Source: Bradyrhizobium erythrophlei (GTDB taxonomy: Bacteria > Pseudomonadota > Alphaproteobacteria > Rhizobiales > Xanthobacteraceae). From it: DNA of 64,000 nt. A program made the position numbers and the translations under genes. Below the pieces are notes generated by a model, which was given only the letters and a program-made list of their open reading frames with translations, was not told the origin of the DNA and ran no database searches. Within the stretch, counting starts at the first letter, position 1; the number at the start of each line of letters is the position of its first letter. Location: contig NZ_LT670817.1 of assembly GCF_900129425.1 (NCBI RefSeq), forward strand, positions 7,068,001 through 7,132,000. The letters are read 5' to 3'. Below, in pieces: positions 44,007-52,937 of the stretch.

Positions 44007-44675
44007 ATGACCGCCGTCGCCGCGCTGATCAGGCGGGATCTGCGGATCGCGCTGCGGGTTGGCGGCGGGGCGCTGATCGGCGTGCTGTTTTTTCTCACCG
44101 TGGTGGTGCTGATGCCATTCGCGGTCGGACCCGATCTTGCATTGTTGGCGCGGCTGGGGCCGGCAATTCTCTGGCTCGGCGCGCTGCTCGCAAGCCTGCT
44201 GACGCTGGACCGGCTGTTCACGGCCGACCACGAGGATGGCTCGCTCGACCTGATCGTGATGAGCCGGACACCGCTGGAACTGGCCTGCGCCGCGAAAGCG
44301 CTGGCGCACTGGCTGGCCGCCGGGTTGCCGCTGATCATCGCCACCCCGGTGCTGGGGCTATTGCTCAATCTCGACGCCGCTTCGACGTCGGCGGTCGCGC
44401 TGACGCTGCTGGCGGGAACACCGGCGCTGACATTTACCGGCATGATCGGCGCGTCGCTGGCGGTGACGCTGCATCGCGGCGGATTGTTGCTGGCGGTGCT
44501 GGTGCTGCCGCTGTCGATCCCGGTGCTGATCTTCGGCGTGGCGGCCTCGCAGGCCGCGATCAGCGGCCCGTCGTCGTTCGGCGCGCCGTTCTCGATCCTG
44601 TGCGCGCTGTCGCTGGTCAGCTTCGTGATCGGACCGTTCGCTGCCGCCGCCAGCCTGCGGCACGGCCTCGACTGA
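44007..44675 (+). CDS. ccmB: Cytochrome c maturation ABC permease
   Basis: A 222-residue membrane protein with six hydrophobic helices (GGALIGVLFFLTVVVLMPFAV; ILWLGALLASLLTL; LPLIIATPVLGLLLNL; LAVLVLPLSIPVLIFGVA). Motifs WLGALLASLLTLDRLFTADHEDGSLDLI and LPLSIPVLIFG are standard for CcmB. The expected next gene, ccmC, is absent: an SDR gene begins on the opposite strand one base after the ccmB stop. Start chosen at ATG 44007, which removes an extension that is pure repeat. Confidence 0.93.
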   Translation: MTAVAALIRRDLRIALRVGGGALIGVLFFLTVVVLMPFAVGPDLALLARLGPAILWLGALLASLLTLDRLFTADHEDGSLDLIVMSRTPLELACAAKALAHWLAAGLPLIIATPVLGLLLNLDAASTSAVALTLLAGTPALTFTGMIGASLAVTLHRGGLLLAVLVLPLSIPVLIFGVAASQAAISGPSSFGAPFSILCALSLVSFVIGPFAAAASLRHGLD

Positions 44676-45407
44676 TCACGCCGTGTTGCCGGCGTCGATG
44701 GTGAAGACGGTGCCGGTGACATTGCGGCCGCCCTCTCCGAGCAGATATTCCACCATGCGGGCGACATCGTCGGGCTCCGGCAGCCGGCGCAACGCGCTGC
44801 GGCCGGCGATGCGTTTGCGCTGTTCTTCCCCGAGGCCTTGCGTCAATTCGGTATCGACAAAGCCCGGCGCAATCGCGTTCACGGTGATCCCGAGCTTGCC
44901 GACCTCGCGCGCCAGCGACCGGGTAAAGCCCGATGCCGCGGCCTTGGTCGCGCCGTACACGGACAGGCCGTTATAGCCGGTCGTTGCGATGATCGACGAC
45001 ATGTTGATGATGCGGCCGGCGCCGTCGGCCATCATCTGCCGCACGATATATTTTGTGAGAATGATCGGCGACAAAGTGTTGAGACGCAGCAGCGCCTCGA
45101 TCTCGGTGTTGTGCATGGTGGCGAGCAGGCCCTCGGTGCCGATGCCGGCGTTGTTGACGAGGCCGTAGATGGCGCCGAACTGGTCCCGCAAGCCCTTCAC
45201 AAAGGCCGGGATCGCATCGACCTCGCTCAGGTCGAACGCCCTGAACTGCAGGCCGCCGCTGCCGTCCTTGATGTGGCGGATGGCCTCGCGCAGTTCGTCG
45301 CTTTCGCGCCGCGCCACCGCGATCACGTTGTAGCCGGCCGCAGCCAGCCTTCGCGCGATGGCAAGGCCGATGCCACGGCTTCCCCCGGTGACCAGGATGT
45401 TATGCAT
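44676..45407 (-). CDS. FabG-like short-chain dehydrogenase
   Basis: A 243-residue SDR. The NADP site is ILVTGGSRGIGLAIARRLAAAGYN, with NNAGIG, catalytic Ser in INMSSIIATTGYNG, and Tyr/Lys in YGATKAAASG. The resemblance is to 3-oxoacyl-ACP reductases. It overlaps the preceding ligase gene by 8 bp and is the last gene of a group containing an ACP, so it likely reduces an ACP-bound 3-oxoacyl chain. Confidence 0.9.
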   Translation of the reverse strand: MHNILVTGGSRGIGLAIARRLAAAGYNVIAVARRESDELREAIRHIKDGSGGLQFRAFDLSEVDAIPAFVKGLRDQFGAIYGLVNNAGIGTEGLLATMHNTEIEALLRLNTLSPIILTKYIVRQMMADGAGRIINMSSIIATTGYNGLSVYGATKAAASGFTRSLAREVGKLGITVNAIAPGFVDTELTQGLGEEQRKRIAGRSALRRLPEPDDVARMVEYLLGEGGRNVTGTVFTIDAGNTA

Positions 45408-46791
45408 CGTGTCGCGCCAGCTTGCCGGCCGCGGTGATATCGAGCGCTGCGACGAATTTGATCATGGCAGGCACTTTGTGAGGCGCCAGCGATGTCCGAC
45501 AATCCGTCAGAATTTTATCGCGGATTCCATCGCTGCGGGATGTATCGCAGCCATCGGCCAGAATGACATCGGCGACCACGATGGCGCCGGTGATCGGGCT
45601 GCGCCGCGATCTGGCGCGCGACATCCGCACCTCGGCATGGCGGTTGATGACGGCCTCGATTTCCTCCGGGTGAACCTTCAGCCCGCCGATATTGATGATG
45701 CCGCCGCGCCGGCCGACGAAGTGATAGCGGTCACCGCGCCGCTCGACCATGTCGCCGGTATCGACGAATCCCTCACCGTCGGTCAGGGCGGCCGCGTTGT
45801 GGCCGACATAGGCATGTGCGGTCCGCGTCGAGCGAATCCGCAGCGATCCGTCCTCGACTTTCATCTCGACGCCGTCGGGACTCTTGCCGAGCATGCTGGC
45901 GGGAAAGCCCTCCAGGCCATCGTTGACGGCAAAGCCCACGCCCGCCTCGGTCGACGCATAGGCATGACCGATCGAGGCCGCGGGAAAGGCCCGGCTCAAT
46001 CCGTCGAGGACCGCCTGGTCGGCGATCTCCCCCGACAAACGAACGTAACGCGGCGAGAAACCCGCGACCGCCCCGCTCATCAGAAGTTTGCGCCAGTGCG
46101 ACGGCGTGCCCGATATGTGCGAGACGCCCCGCGCTTGCAGGCGCGCCACGTAATCGCCGATCGGCTCGCCCGGCTCCGACAATACCATCGAGCCGCCGCC
46201 AATGATGGCGCGCAAGAATATCTGAAGGCCGCCATAGCGCCTGATATCATAGAAGGTCGCCCAAACCGGCGCAGCGCCGCGCGCCGGACCATCCGCGACA
46301 ATCGCGCCGCTTAATCCCTCCAGCGTATGGCGCACGATTTTCGGCACCCCTGACGTGCCCGATGTCAGCATCAGCCATTCCGTCGCCCGTCCGGTTTTTG
46401 CCTTGGCGCGCGCGGGCGCGGGCGATCGGGCCGCCACGATCAGATACACCTCCGTGTCCGTCCACCGTGGCGGGTGGTCGGTCACGACGGCATCGATATC
46501 GGCATCTTCGATCAGGGTGTTGACGTGATCGGCGTTGAGATCGGGCGGACACAGCAGCATTCGCCGCGCGACGCCGTCGAGTTCGGTCATCGCGATGGCC
46601 GATGTCAGCTGATCCGAAACGGCCAGCAGCACCGACCGCCCGGCGAGTTCGGCAAGGCGGTCGTCGAGGCAGGTTTCTCCGAGAATGTCGGTCAGCGACA
46701 CGATTTGCCGCGCATCCGAAATGCTGCGGCCCTTCAGCTCCGGACCGAGATAGTCGCGGAGCGCGAAGACTTCACGCGGGGACATTTTCAT
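45400..46791 (-). CDS. Class I adenylate-forming enzyme (acyl-activating)
   Basis: A 463-residue AMP-binding enzyme. P-loop LMLTSGTSGVPKIVRHT, A5 YASTEAGVGFAV, A7 FVDTGDMVERRGDRYHFVGRRGGIINIGGLKVHPEEIEAV, but the C-terminal lysine region is shortened (TAAGKLARHDA end). The combination with an adjacent ACP gene points to loading of an acyl or aryl acid onto ACP. It overlaps the ACP gene by 20 bp at its start and the SDR gene at its end. Substrate not predictable. Confidence 0.88.
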   Translation of the reverse strand: MKMSPREVFALRDYLGPELKGRSISDARQIVSLTDILGETCLDDRLAELAGRSVLLAVSDQLTSAIAMTELDGVARRMLLCPPDLNADHVNTLIEDADIDAVVTDHPPRWTDTEVYLIVAARSPAPARAKAKTGRATEWLMLTSGTSGVPKIVRHTLEGLSGAIVADGPARGAAPVWATFYDIRRYGGLQIFLRAIIGGGSMVLSEPGEPIGDYVARLQARGVSHISGTPSHWRKLLMSGAVAGFSPRYVRLSGEIADQAVLDGLSRAFPAASIGHAYASTEAGVGFAVNDGLEGFPASMLGKSPDGVEMKVEDGSLRIRSTRTAHAYVGHNAAALTDGEGFVDTGDMVERRGDRYHFVGRRGGIINIGGLKVHPEEIEAVINRHAEVRMSRARSRRSPITGAIVVADVILADGCDTSRSDGIRDKILTDCRTSLAPHKVPAMIKFVAALDITAAGKLARHDA

Positions 46792-47017
46792 AGGCCCTGA
46801 TGAAGTCGCCTATCGTCAGAGGGAAGCCGGCGTCCTCCGATATGGTAAACGGATCGATGCCGAGATCGTCTTCCAGACGCGCCACCAGGATGGCGAAGCC
46901 GAGCGAATCGAAGCCGGTTTCGTGAAGCGACAGACCGTCATCGAGCGGCGGCAAAGTGACTTGCTGCTCGCCGGCGACCCGCTGCATTTCCGAAATAATC
47001 CTTAACCTTATCGACAT
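46772..47017 (-). CDS. Acyl carrier protein
   Basis: An 81-residue ACP with the phosphopantetheine serine in HETGFDSLGFAILVARLEDDLGI, in place of the usual DSL motif context. It is acidic and helical. It is not the fatty-acid synthase ACP (no fab neighbours); it is dedicated to this cluster, being overlapped by the ligase gene. Confidence 0.9.
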   Translation of the reverse strand: MSIRLRIISEMQRVAGEQQVTLPPLDDGLSLHETGFDSLGFAILVARLEDDLGIDPFTISEDAGFPLTIGDFIRAYENVPA

Positions 47018-47161
47018 GGATCGCTTCGCCTTCTCGTTAAATCGGGAGAGGCGCAGGATAGAGCGAAAATATGAAGCAAGCCCGCCATTCGGCGATCTTT
47101 CGGCTGCGTTGGTAAACGCATGCTCGCCGAGAAACCGCGGATTTGCGATTACACCTGTAAG

Positions 47162-48976
47162 CTATAGTCGAACCCTGCCGTCCACGATGCGCGCGTAATC
47201 GGCTGCACCGATCGGAAGGTAGACGCCGGACTCCGGATCCCTGAGAAACAGCGGGTCCGTCACCAGCCGCGGATCGAATCCCTCGCGGCTCAACTGCTGT
47301 TTCTTTTGCTTGAAGGTTTCGGTGGTCTCCAGCGCCGCGCTGATCCGGACGAAAACCGGGTGGGCGTAGGCCGGCAGCCGGCGCGACAGATGATTGCGGA
47401 ATTCCGTCAGATCAAAGCGGTCACCGGCCACGATGGCGGCCATTCCCGCGCGGCCGTCGGCGCCGGGAATCTCCACGCCATAGGTCGTGGCGTCGATCAC
47501 GTCAGGGCCATCCAGAATGGCTTCGTTCACTTCGGAGGTCGCGACATTCTCGCCTTTCCAGCGGAAGGTGTCTCCGACCCGGTCGACAAAGTGGAAAAAG
47601 CCGCTTTCATCGAGCCGCATCAGATCGCCGGTACGAAACCAGGCGTCGCCGGGCGCCAGCACGTCGCGCAGGATTTTCTTCTCGGTCTCGTCTTTGTCGG
47701 TATAGCCCTCGAAGCGGCCGCCGCCGTCGTCGGCGGTGCCTATGCGGCCGATGGCCTCGCCGATTTCGCCGCGCGCGCAGGGAATGCAAAGACCATTCTC
47801 CGCGCGAACCGGCACGCCCAGTTCGGCGTCGAGACGAACGATCGCCGCCGGAAAGCGATGGGCCAGCAGCGGCGGAATTCTCCCGATCGCGCCCGGCCTG
47901 CCCTCGACGTTGTAAAGCGAGAAATTGCCTTCGGTCGCGGCATAAAATTCGAGGATCCGGGGAATGGCGAAGCGCGCCTGAAAGGCTTCCCAGATATCGC
48001 CGCGCAGCCCATTACCGCACGCCAGCCGCAACCGATGCCTGTTTTCGAGTTCAGATACCGGCGCCTTCAGGAGATAGCGGCAGAGTTCGCCGATATACTG
48101 GAACAGCGTGCAATCCCAGCGCACGATATCGCTCCAGAATTGGCTCGCGGAAAACTTTTCCGCCAGCACCACCGAGGCTCCCGCGGTCAGCATGCTGCAG
48201 GGCGCGACGATGCCGCCGACGCTGTGAAAGAGCGGCAGGCAATCGTAGAGGCGGTCTTCCGGCGACGCGTTCGTCAATCCGGCGAACCAGCCGCCCCAAT
48301 TCAGAATGCGCCGGTGGCTGACGCTGGCTGCCTTGGGCAGGCCGGTTGTGCCTGAGGTATAGATCAATAGCGCCCGATCGCTGATAGTGACTGCGCGCCG
48401 CTCGGCTGGCGACAGCGGGCTTCCATCGATTCCATCCAGCATTGGATCGATGCTTGCTTCGCCGCCGCGGCCATGGATCCAGATTTTCGGCGCCCGGTTC
48501 AAATACGGCAGCGCCGTTTCGAAGACGCCCGCAAGGTCGCCGGCGAGAATGACATGGTCCGCATCGGCGACATTGATGCAGTGAGACAGCGACAGCCCGA
48601 CCAGCCTGGTATTGATCAGCGCTGCGACGCCGCCGACCTTGCTGATGCCGAGCCAGGCGGCGATGTAGTCCGGCCGGCTCGGCAGCAGAAGGCAAACCGT
48701 ATCGCCCGGTTCAATTCCCGCCGCCAACGCCCAGCGCGCGTAACGGTTGATCCGCTCGGCGAGTGTGCGGTAGCTGAACGTCTCGGCCTGCGATATCAGA
48801 GCGGCCCGATCCGGCTGCCGCGCCGCCCAGTCCTCCACGACGTCCGCGAACAATCGAGACGGATTGGCCTCGATGCGCGACGTCAGTTCGATGGCCTTCA
48901 GCCAGCTTTTGGCGGCGGACGGTTTTGCGCGCGGACGCAGGCTATCGGCCGATTGTTCGATCGCGTCAGTGTTCAT
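47162..48976 (-). CDS. Long-chain acyl-CoA synthetase, FATP-like
   Basis: A 604-residue AMP-forming ligase. P-loop LLIYTSGTTGLPKAASVSHRR, FYAATEGNFSLYNVEGRPGAIGR (the VLACS/FATP signature), GDAWFRTGDLMRLDESGFFHFVDRVGDTFRWKGENVATSEV, and the C-terminal ETTETFKQKKQQL. These enzymes activate long fatty acids while moving them across the membrane. It lies 145 bp upstream of the ACP gene on the same strand. Together with ACP, ligase and SDR it may form a lipid-modification route. Confidence 0.9.
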   Translation of the reverse strand: MNTDAIEQSADSLRPRAKPSAAKSWLKAIELTSRIEANPSRLFADVVEDWAARQPDRAALISQAETFSYRTLAERINRYARWALAAGIEPGDTVCLLLPSRPDYIAAWLGISKVGGVAALINTRLVGLSLSHCINVADADHVILAGDLAGVFETALPYLNRAPKIWIHGRGGEASIDPMLDGIDGSPLSPAERRAVTISDRALLIYTSGTTGLPKAASVSHRRILNWGGWFAGLTNASPEDRLYDCLPLFHSVGGIVAPCSMLTAGASVVLAEKFSASQFWSDIVRWDCTLFQYIGELCRYLLKAPVSELENRHRLRLACGNGLRGDIWEAFQARFAIPRILEFYAATEGNFSLYNVEGRPGAIGRIPPLLAHRFPAAIVRLDAELGVPVRAENGLCIPCARGEIGEAIGRIGTADDGGGRFEGYTDKDETEKKILRDVLAPGDAWFRTGDLMRLDESGFFHFVDRVGDTFRWKGENVATSEVNEAILDGPDVIDATTYGVEIPGADGRAGMAAIVAGDRFDLTEFRNHLSRRLPAYAHPVFVRISAALETTETFKQKKQQLSREGFDPRLVTDPLFLRDPESGVYLPIGAADYARIVDGRVRL

Positions 48977-49322
48977 GGCCTGAATGCTTGTTATATCCCG
49001 GAAACTTTATAATCGCGGCGGCCTGACCAAGGGTTAACCAGCAGAGTTAAAGGCCGTCTTGCTGCTCCGCAAAATAGACCCGGTCGGGGCGCCTGATGGA
49101 ATGACGATAGAACGAAGGTCGAATGGATTCGCGGGGTTTCCGTTAGCGTAAGCCTTCCAAAAATGACTATGCTGCCGGTCACCGGCAGTTTTCGAAGATT
49201 GCCGAATTCACGATCTCCCTGATCTTTGTTCATAGCGGAAAATGCGCGCGTTCGTTGTCGAACTCTGACGACGGCTCCCGGGTCGCGGGAAAAGATGCGC
49301 AACCGTTCAGTGGATTTTAGGC
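48977..49322. promoter_or_regulatory. Divergent region between the acyl cluster and an RND pump
   Basis: A 346-bp gap with no frame of note. AAAATAGACCCGGTCG at 49071-49086 recurs exactly at 56692-56707 upstream of the Hsp20 gene. GCCGGTCACCGGC at 49171-49183 is a short palindrome. A shared promoter-operator is possible but unproven. Confidence 0.35.
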
Positions 49323-52300
49323 ATGAACGAAAGCATTTCGTCGCCCTTTATCCGGTATCCGATTGCGACGTCGCTGCTGATGGCGGGCATTCTGTTTATC
49401 GGCCTGGTCGCCTATCCGCTGCTGCCGGTCGCGCCGCTGCCGCAGGTCGACTTCCCGACCATTCAGATCACCGCAACGTTGCCGGGCGGCAGCCCTGAAA
49501 CCATGGCCTCCTCGGTGGCGCAGCCGCTCGAGCGACAGTTCGCGCAGATTCCCGGCATCGCCCAGATGACATCGACGAGCTCGCTGGGCTCAACCGCTGT
49601 AACGATTCAGTTCGACCTCAACCGCAGCATCGACGGCGCGGCCAACGACGTGCAAGGCGCCATCAACGCCGCCGGCGGCCAGCTGCCGAAAAACCTGCCC
49701 TCGCCACCGACCTACCGCAAGGTCAATCCGGCGGATGCGCCGGTCCTGCTGTTGTCGGCAACATCCGACACCGTGCCTCTGACCACCGTGAGCGACTCCG
49801 TCGACGCCCAGCTCGCGCAGCAGATCAGCCAGATCTCGGGTGTGGCGCAGGTATTTATCGGCGGCCAGCAAAAGCCTGCGATTCGGGTTCAGATCGACCC
49901 CGCGAAGCTGGTCGCCAAGGGCCTGTCGCTGGAGGACGTCCGAAATCAGATCGCGATTACGACGGTTGACAGTCCGAAGGGGAACATCGACGGCGTCACC
50001 CGCGCCTATACGATCTACGCCAACGATCAGATGCTGGACCCAAAGGACTGGAACAACGTCATCATCGCCTACCGCAACGGCGGCCCATTGCGAATCCGCG
50101 ACATCGGCACGGCGGTGTCCGGGCCGGAAGACGTAAAGCAAGCCGCCTGGGCCGACGGCAAGCGAGGCGTGTTCCTCGTCATCTTCAAGCAACCCGGCGC
50201 CAACGTCATCGAAACAGTCGACAGGATCAAGGCACAGCTGCCAAGACTGGTCGCCGCGATTCCGCCAGCGATCAAGATCAAGATTATCAGCGATCGCACC
50301 CTGACCATCCGCGCCGCCGTCGAAGACGTGCAGTCGACGCTGTTGATCACCATCGTGCTGGTGGTGCTGGTCATCTTCATCTTCCTGCGCAGTTTCTGGG
50401 CGACGGTCATTCCGACCGTGACCGTTCCGCTTGCATTGCTCGGCGCGTGCTCGCTGATGTGGGCATTCGGCTATACGCTCGACAATCTTTCATTGATGGC
50501 TTTGACGATCGCGGTCGGCTTCGTTGTCGACGACGCCATCGTGATGCTGGAAAACATCACGCGCTATATCGAGGAAGGCGAGAAGCCGCTGGCCGCCGCG
50601 TTCAAGGGCGCCAGCGAAATCGGCTTCACGATCGTGTCGATCAGCATTTCGCTGGTTGCGGTGCTGATCCCGCTGCTCTTGATGGGCGGCATCATCGGAC
50701 GGCTGTTCCGCGAATTCGCGGTGACGCTGGCGATGGCTATTTTCGTCTCGCTGGTCGTGTCGCTGACGCTGACGCCGATGATGGCATCCCGCTTCCTGCG
50801 CGCGCATGGCGAAACGCGGCACGGCCGGTTTTATCAATGGAGCGAGCGCGCGTTCGACAAGATGCTTCATGCCTATGAGCGCGGTCTGGACCGCGCCTTG
50901 CGGTGGAGCAGGACGACGTTATGCATCTTCTTCGCAACGCTCGCATTGTCGATTTATCTTTTCGTCATCATTCCCAAGGGCTTCTTCCCGCAACAGGATA
51001 ACGGCTTCCTCACCGCGACATCCGAGGCGGCGCAGGATATTTCCTTCGCCGACATGAAGCGGCACCAGGAGGAGCTCGGCGACATCGTGCAGCATGATCC
51101 CGATGTTGACAGCATTGCCATGTTCATAGGCGGCGGCGGCAGCGCTCTCAATACCGGCCGCATGTATATTACGCTGAAGCCGCGCAGCGAGCGCAATTCC
51201 AACGCGCAGCAAATCATCGCGCGGCTGCGACCGCAGGTCGAAAAGGTCCAGGGCGCGCAGCTGTTCATGCAAGCCTCGCAAGACGTGCGGCTCGGCGGAC
51301 GCGCAACGCGTACGCAATTCGAATACACTCTGCAGGATGCAAATCTGAACGAGTTGAACGAATGGGCGCCGAAGATCCTGGGCAAGATGCAAACCCTGTC
51401 CGAGTTGCGCGACGTCGCAACCGACCAGCAGACCCAGGGAACGACGCTGGCGCTGACGATCAATCGTGACGCCGCATCGCGGTTCGGCATCCAGCCGCAG
51501 CTGATCGACGACACGCTGTACGACGCATTCGGCCAGCGCCAGGTCACCCAGTATTTCACCCAGCTCAACAGCTATCACGTGATCCTGGAAATCCTGCCCG
51601 AGTTGCAGGGCGACCTCGACACGCTCAACAAGCTCTATATCAAATCGCCGCTGACCGGCGATGAGGTGCCGTTGTCGACGTTCGCGACCTGGACCAGCGT
51701 GCCGGTCCGGCCGCTGTCAATCAGCCATCAGGGCCAGTTCCCGGCGATCACCATCAGCTTCAACCTCGCGCAGGGCGTTGCCCTCGGGCAGGCGACCAAC
51801 GCCGTGCAGGGAGCGATGGTGGAGATGGGAGCGCCTCCCACGCTCAGTTCAAGTTTCCAGGGCACGGCGCAGGCGTTCCAGCAATCGCTCGGTACCGTGC
51901 CGCTGCTGATCCTCGCGGCGCTCGTGGTCGTCTACCTGATCCTCGGCATTCTCTACGAGAGCTACATCCATCCGCTGACTATTCTCTCGACCTTGCCCTC
52001 GGCCGGCGTCGGCGCGCTGGCGATCCTGATGCTCTTCGGTTTCGACTTCAGCCTGATCGCCTTGATCGGCATCATCCTGCTGATCGGCATCGTCAAGAAG
52101 AACGGCATCATGATGGTCGACTTCGCGATCTCGGCCGAACGCGACGAGCATCTGTCGCCGGAACAGTCGATCCGAAAGGCCGCGCTGCTGCGGTTTCGCC
52201 CGATCATGATGACGACGATGGCGGCAATGCTCGGCGGCGTGCCGCTGATGCTGGGGACCGGCACCGGATCGGAGATCCGCCAGCCGCTCGGCTACGCGAT

Positions 52301-52469
52301 GGTCGGCGGCCTGATCGTCAGCCAGGCGCTCACGCTGTTCACGACGCCGGTGGTGTATCTCTATCTCGACAATTTCTCGAACGCGATCGCACGCTGGACT
52401 CGAACCCGAAAGCCCGATGAATCCCAGTTGGCCACGACGGTCCCTCCGGTTAAACAAGCCGCTGAATAA
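49323..52469 (+). CDS. RND efflux transporter (MdtB/MdtC-like)
   Basis: A 1,048-residue inner-membrane pump with the HAE-1 layout: N-terminal helix, porter loop, six-helix block (TLLITIVLVVLVIFIFLRSFWATVIPTVTVPLALLG), repeat of both. Proton-relay aspartates are in TIAVGFVVDDAIVMLENITR; later KKNGIMMVDFAISAERDEHLSPEQSIRKAALLRFRPIMMTT is typical. It resembles Mdt/Mux-type pumps of three-component systems. No membrane-fusion or outer-membrane channel gene is adjacent, so partners must lie elsewhere. Confidence 0.92.
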   Translation: MNESISSPFIRYPIATSLLMAGILFIGLVAYPLLPVAPLPQVDFPTIQITATLPGGSPETMASSVAQPLERQFAQIPGIAQMTSTSSLGSTAVTIQFDLNRSIDGAANDVQGAINAAGGQLPKNLPSPPTYRKVNPADAPVLLLSATSDTVPLTTVSDSVDAQLAQQISQISGVAQVFIGGQQKPAIRVQIDPAKLVAKGLSLEDVRNQIAITTVDSPKGNIDGVTRAYTIYANDQMLDPKDWNNVIIAYRNGGPLRIRDIGTAVSGPEDVKQAAWADGKRGVFLVIFKQPGANVIETVDRIKAQLPRLVAAIPPAIKIKIISDRTLTIRAAVEDVQSTLLITIVLVVLVIFIFLRSFWATVIPTVTVPLALLGACSLMWAFGYTLDNLSLMALTIAVGFVVDDAIVMLENITRYIEEGEKPLAAAFKGASEIGFTIVSISISLVAVLIPLLLMGGIIGRLFREFAVTLAMAIFVSLVVSLTLTPMMASRFLRAHGETRHGRFYQWSERAFDKMLHAYERGLDRALRWSRTTLCIFFATLALSIYLFVIIPKGFFPQQDNGFLTATSEAAQDISFADMKRHQEELGDIVQHDPDVDSIAMFIGGGGSALNTGRMYITLKPRSERNSNAQQIIARLRPQVEKVQGAQLFMQASQDVRLGGRATRTQFEYTLQDANLNELNEWAPKILGKMQTLSELRDVATDQQTQGTTLALTINRDAASRFGIQPQLIDDTLYDAFGQRQVTQYFTQLNSYHVILEILPELQGDLDTLNKLYIKSPLTGDEVPLSTFATWTSVPVRPLSISHQGQFPAITISFNLAQGVALGQATNAVQGAMVEMGAPPTLSSSFQGTAQAFQQSLGTVPLLILAALVVVYLILGILYESYIHPLTILSTLPSAGVGALAILMLFGFDFSLIALIGIILLIGIVKKNGIMMVDFAISAERDEHLSPEQSIRKAALLRFRPIMMTTMAAMLGGVPLMLGTGTGSEIRQPLGYAMVGGLIVSQALTLFTTPVVYLYLDNFSNAIARWTRTRKPDESQLATTVPPVKQAAE

Positions 52470-52567
52470 CCGTTTTTACCTTCACCGGCGGTGCGGGCGG
52501 GAACCTGGCCGTTGCGCCAGACGCTTCGTTGGCATCTCGGTGCAGCGTTTCGGTAACGCCCGGGAAA

Positions 52568-52744
52568 TCAGTCGGAGTGAACGACCAGTTTTTCCTCGTT
52601 GAAAAACTGCAGGGCGCCATACCCCTCCACATCGACGGCGTACCGAAAGTTGCCATCCGTGGTCGGAAACACGGCGACGACGGTGCCGGCCTCATGGTCG
52701 TCGGTTGCTTTATCGACCGTCTCGCCAATTGCAAACTTCGACAT
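52568..52744 (-). CDS. Small basic/acidic protein of unknown function
   Basis: A 58-residue frame beginning MSKFAIGETVDKATDDHEAG and ending KLVVHSD. An ideal AAGGAG ribosome site lies 6-7 bp before its ATG. The repeated VVAVFPTTDGNFRYAVDVEG pattern suggests a small beta-barrel (SH3- or KOW-like), but I do not recognise a family. The surrounding 470-bp gap holds nothing else supportable. Confidence 0.65.
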   Translation of the reverse strand: MSKFAIGETVDKATDDHEAGTVVAVFPTTDGNFRYAVDVEGYGALQFFNEEKLVVHSD

Positions 52745-52937
52745 CGAGAACTCCTTCAGGAATCGTCGATTCGATTATCTGCCCGAATGGGTTAACGGAT
52801 CTTAAGCACGTGCCTCGGCCGAACACGGGGTTTCGCCGGCCGGTGACGCCAAACCCTTGCGGCATAAGGGTTTACCACACCGGCAGAAAATGGTGCGGCG
52901 CAAACATATTTCTGCGATGAATGAGATGTTGGGCTGA

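Noticed and set aside
43738..44010. 90-codon frame overlapping the ccmA stop (ATGA)
   Set aside because: After the first 13 codons it is palindromic repeat DNA; it ends at the ccmB start and has no family features.
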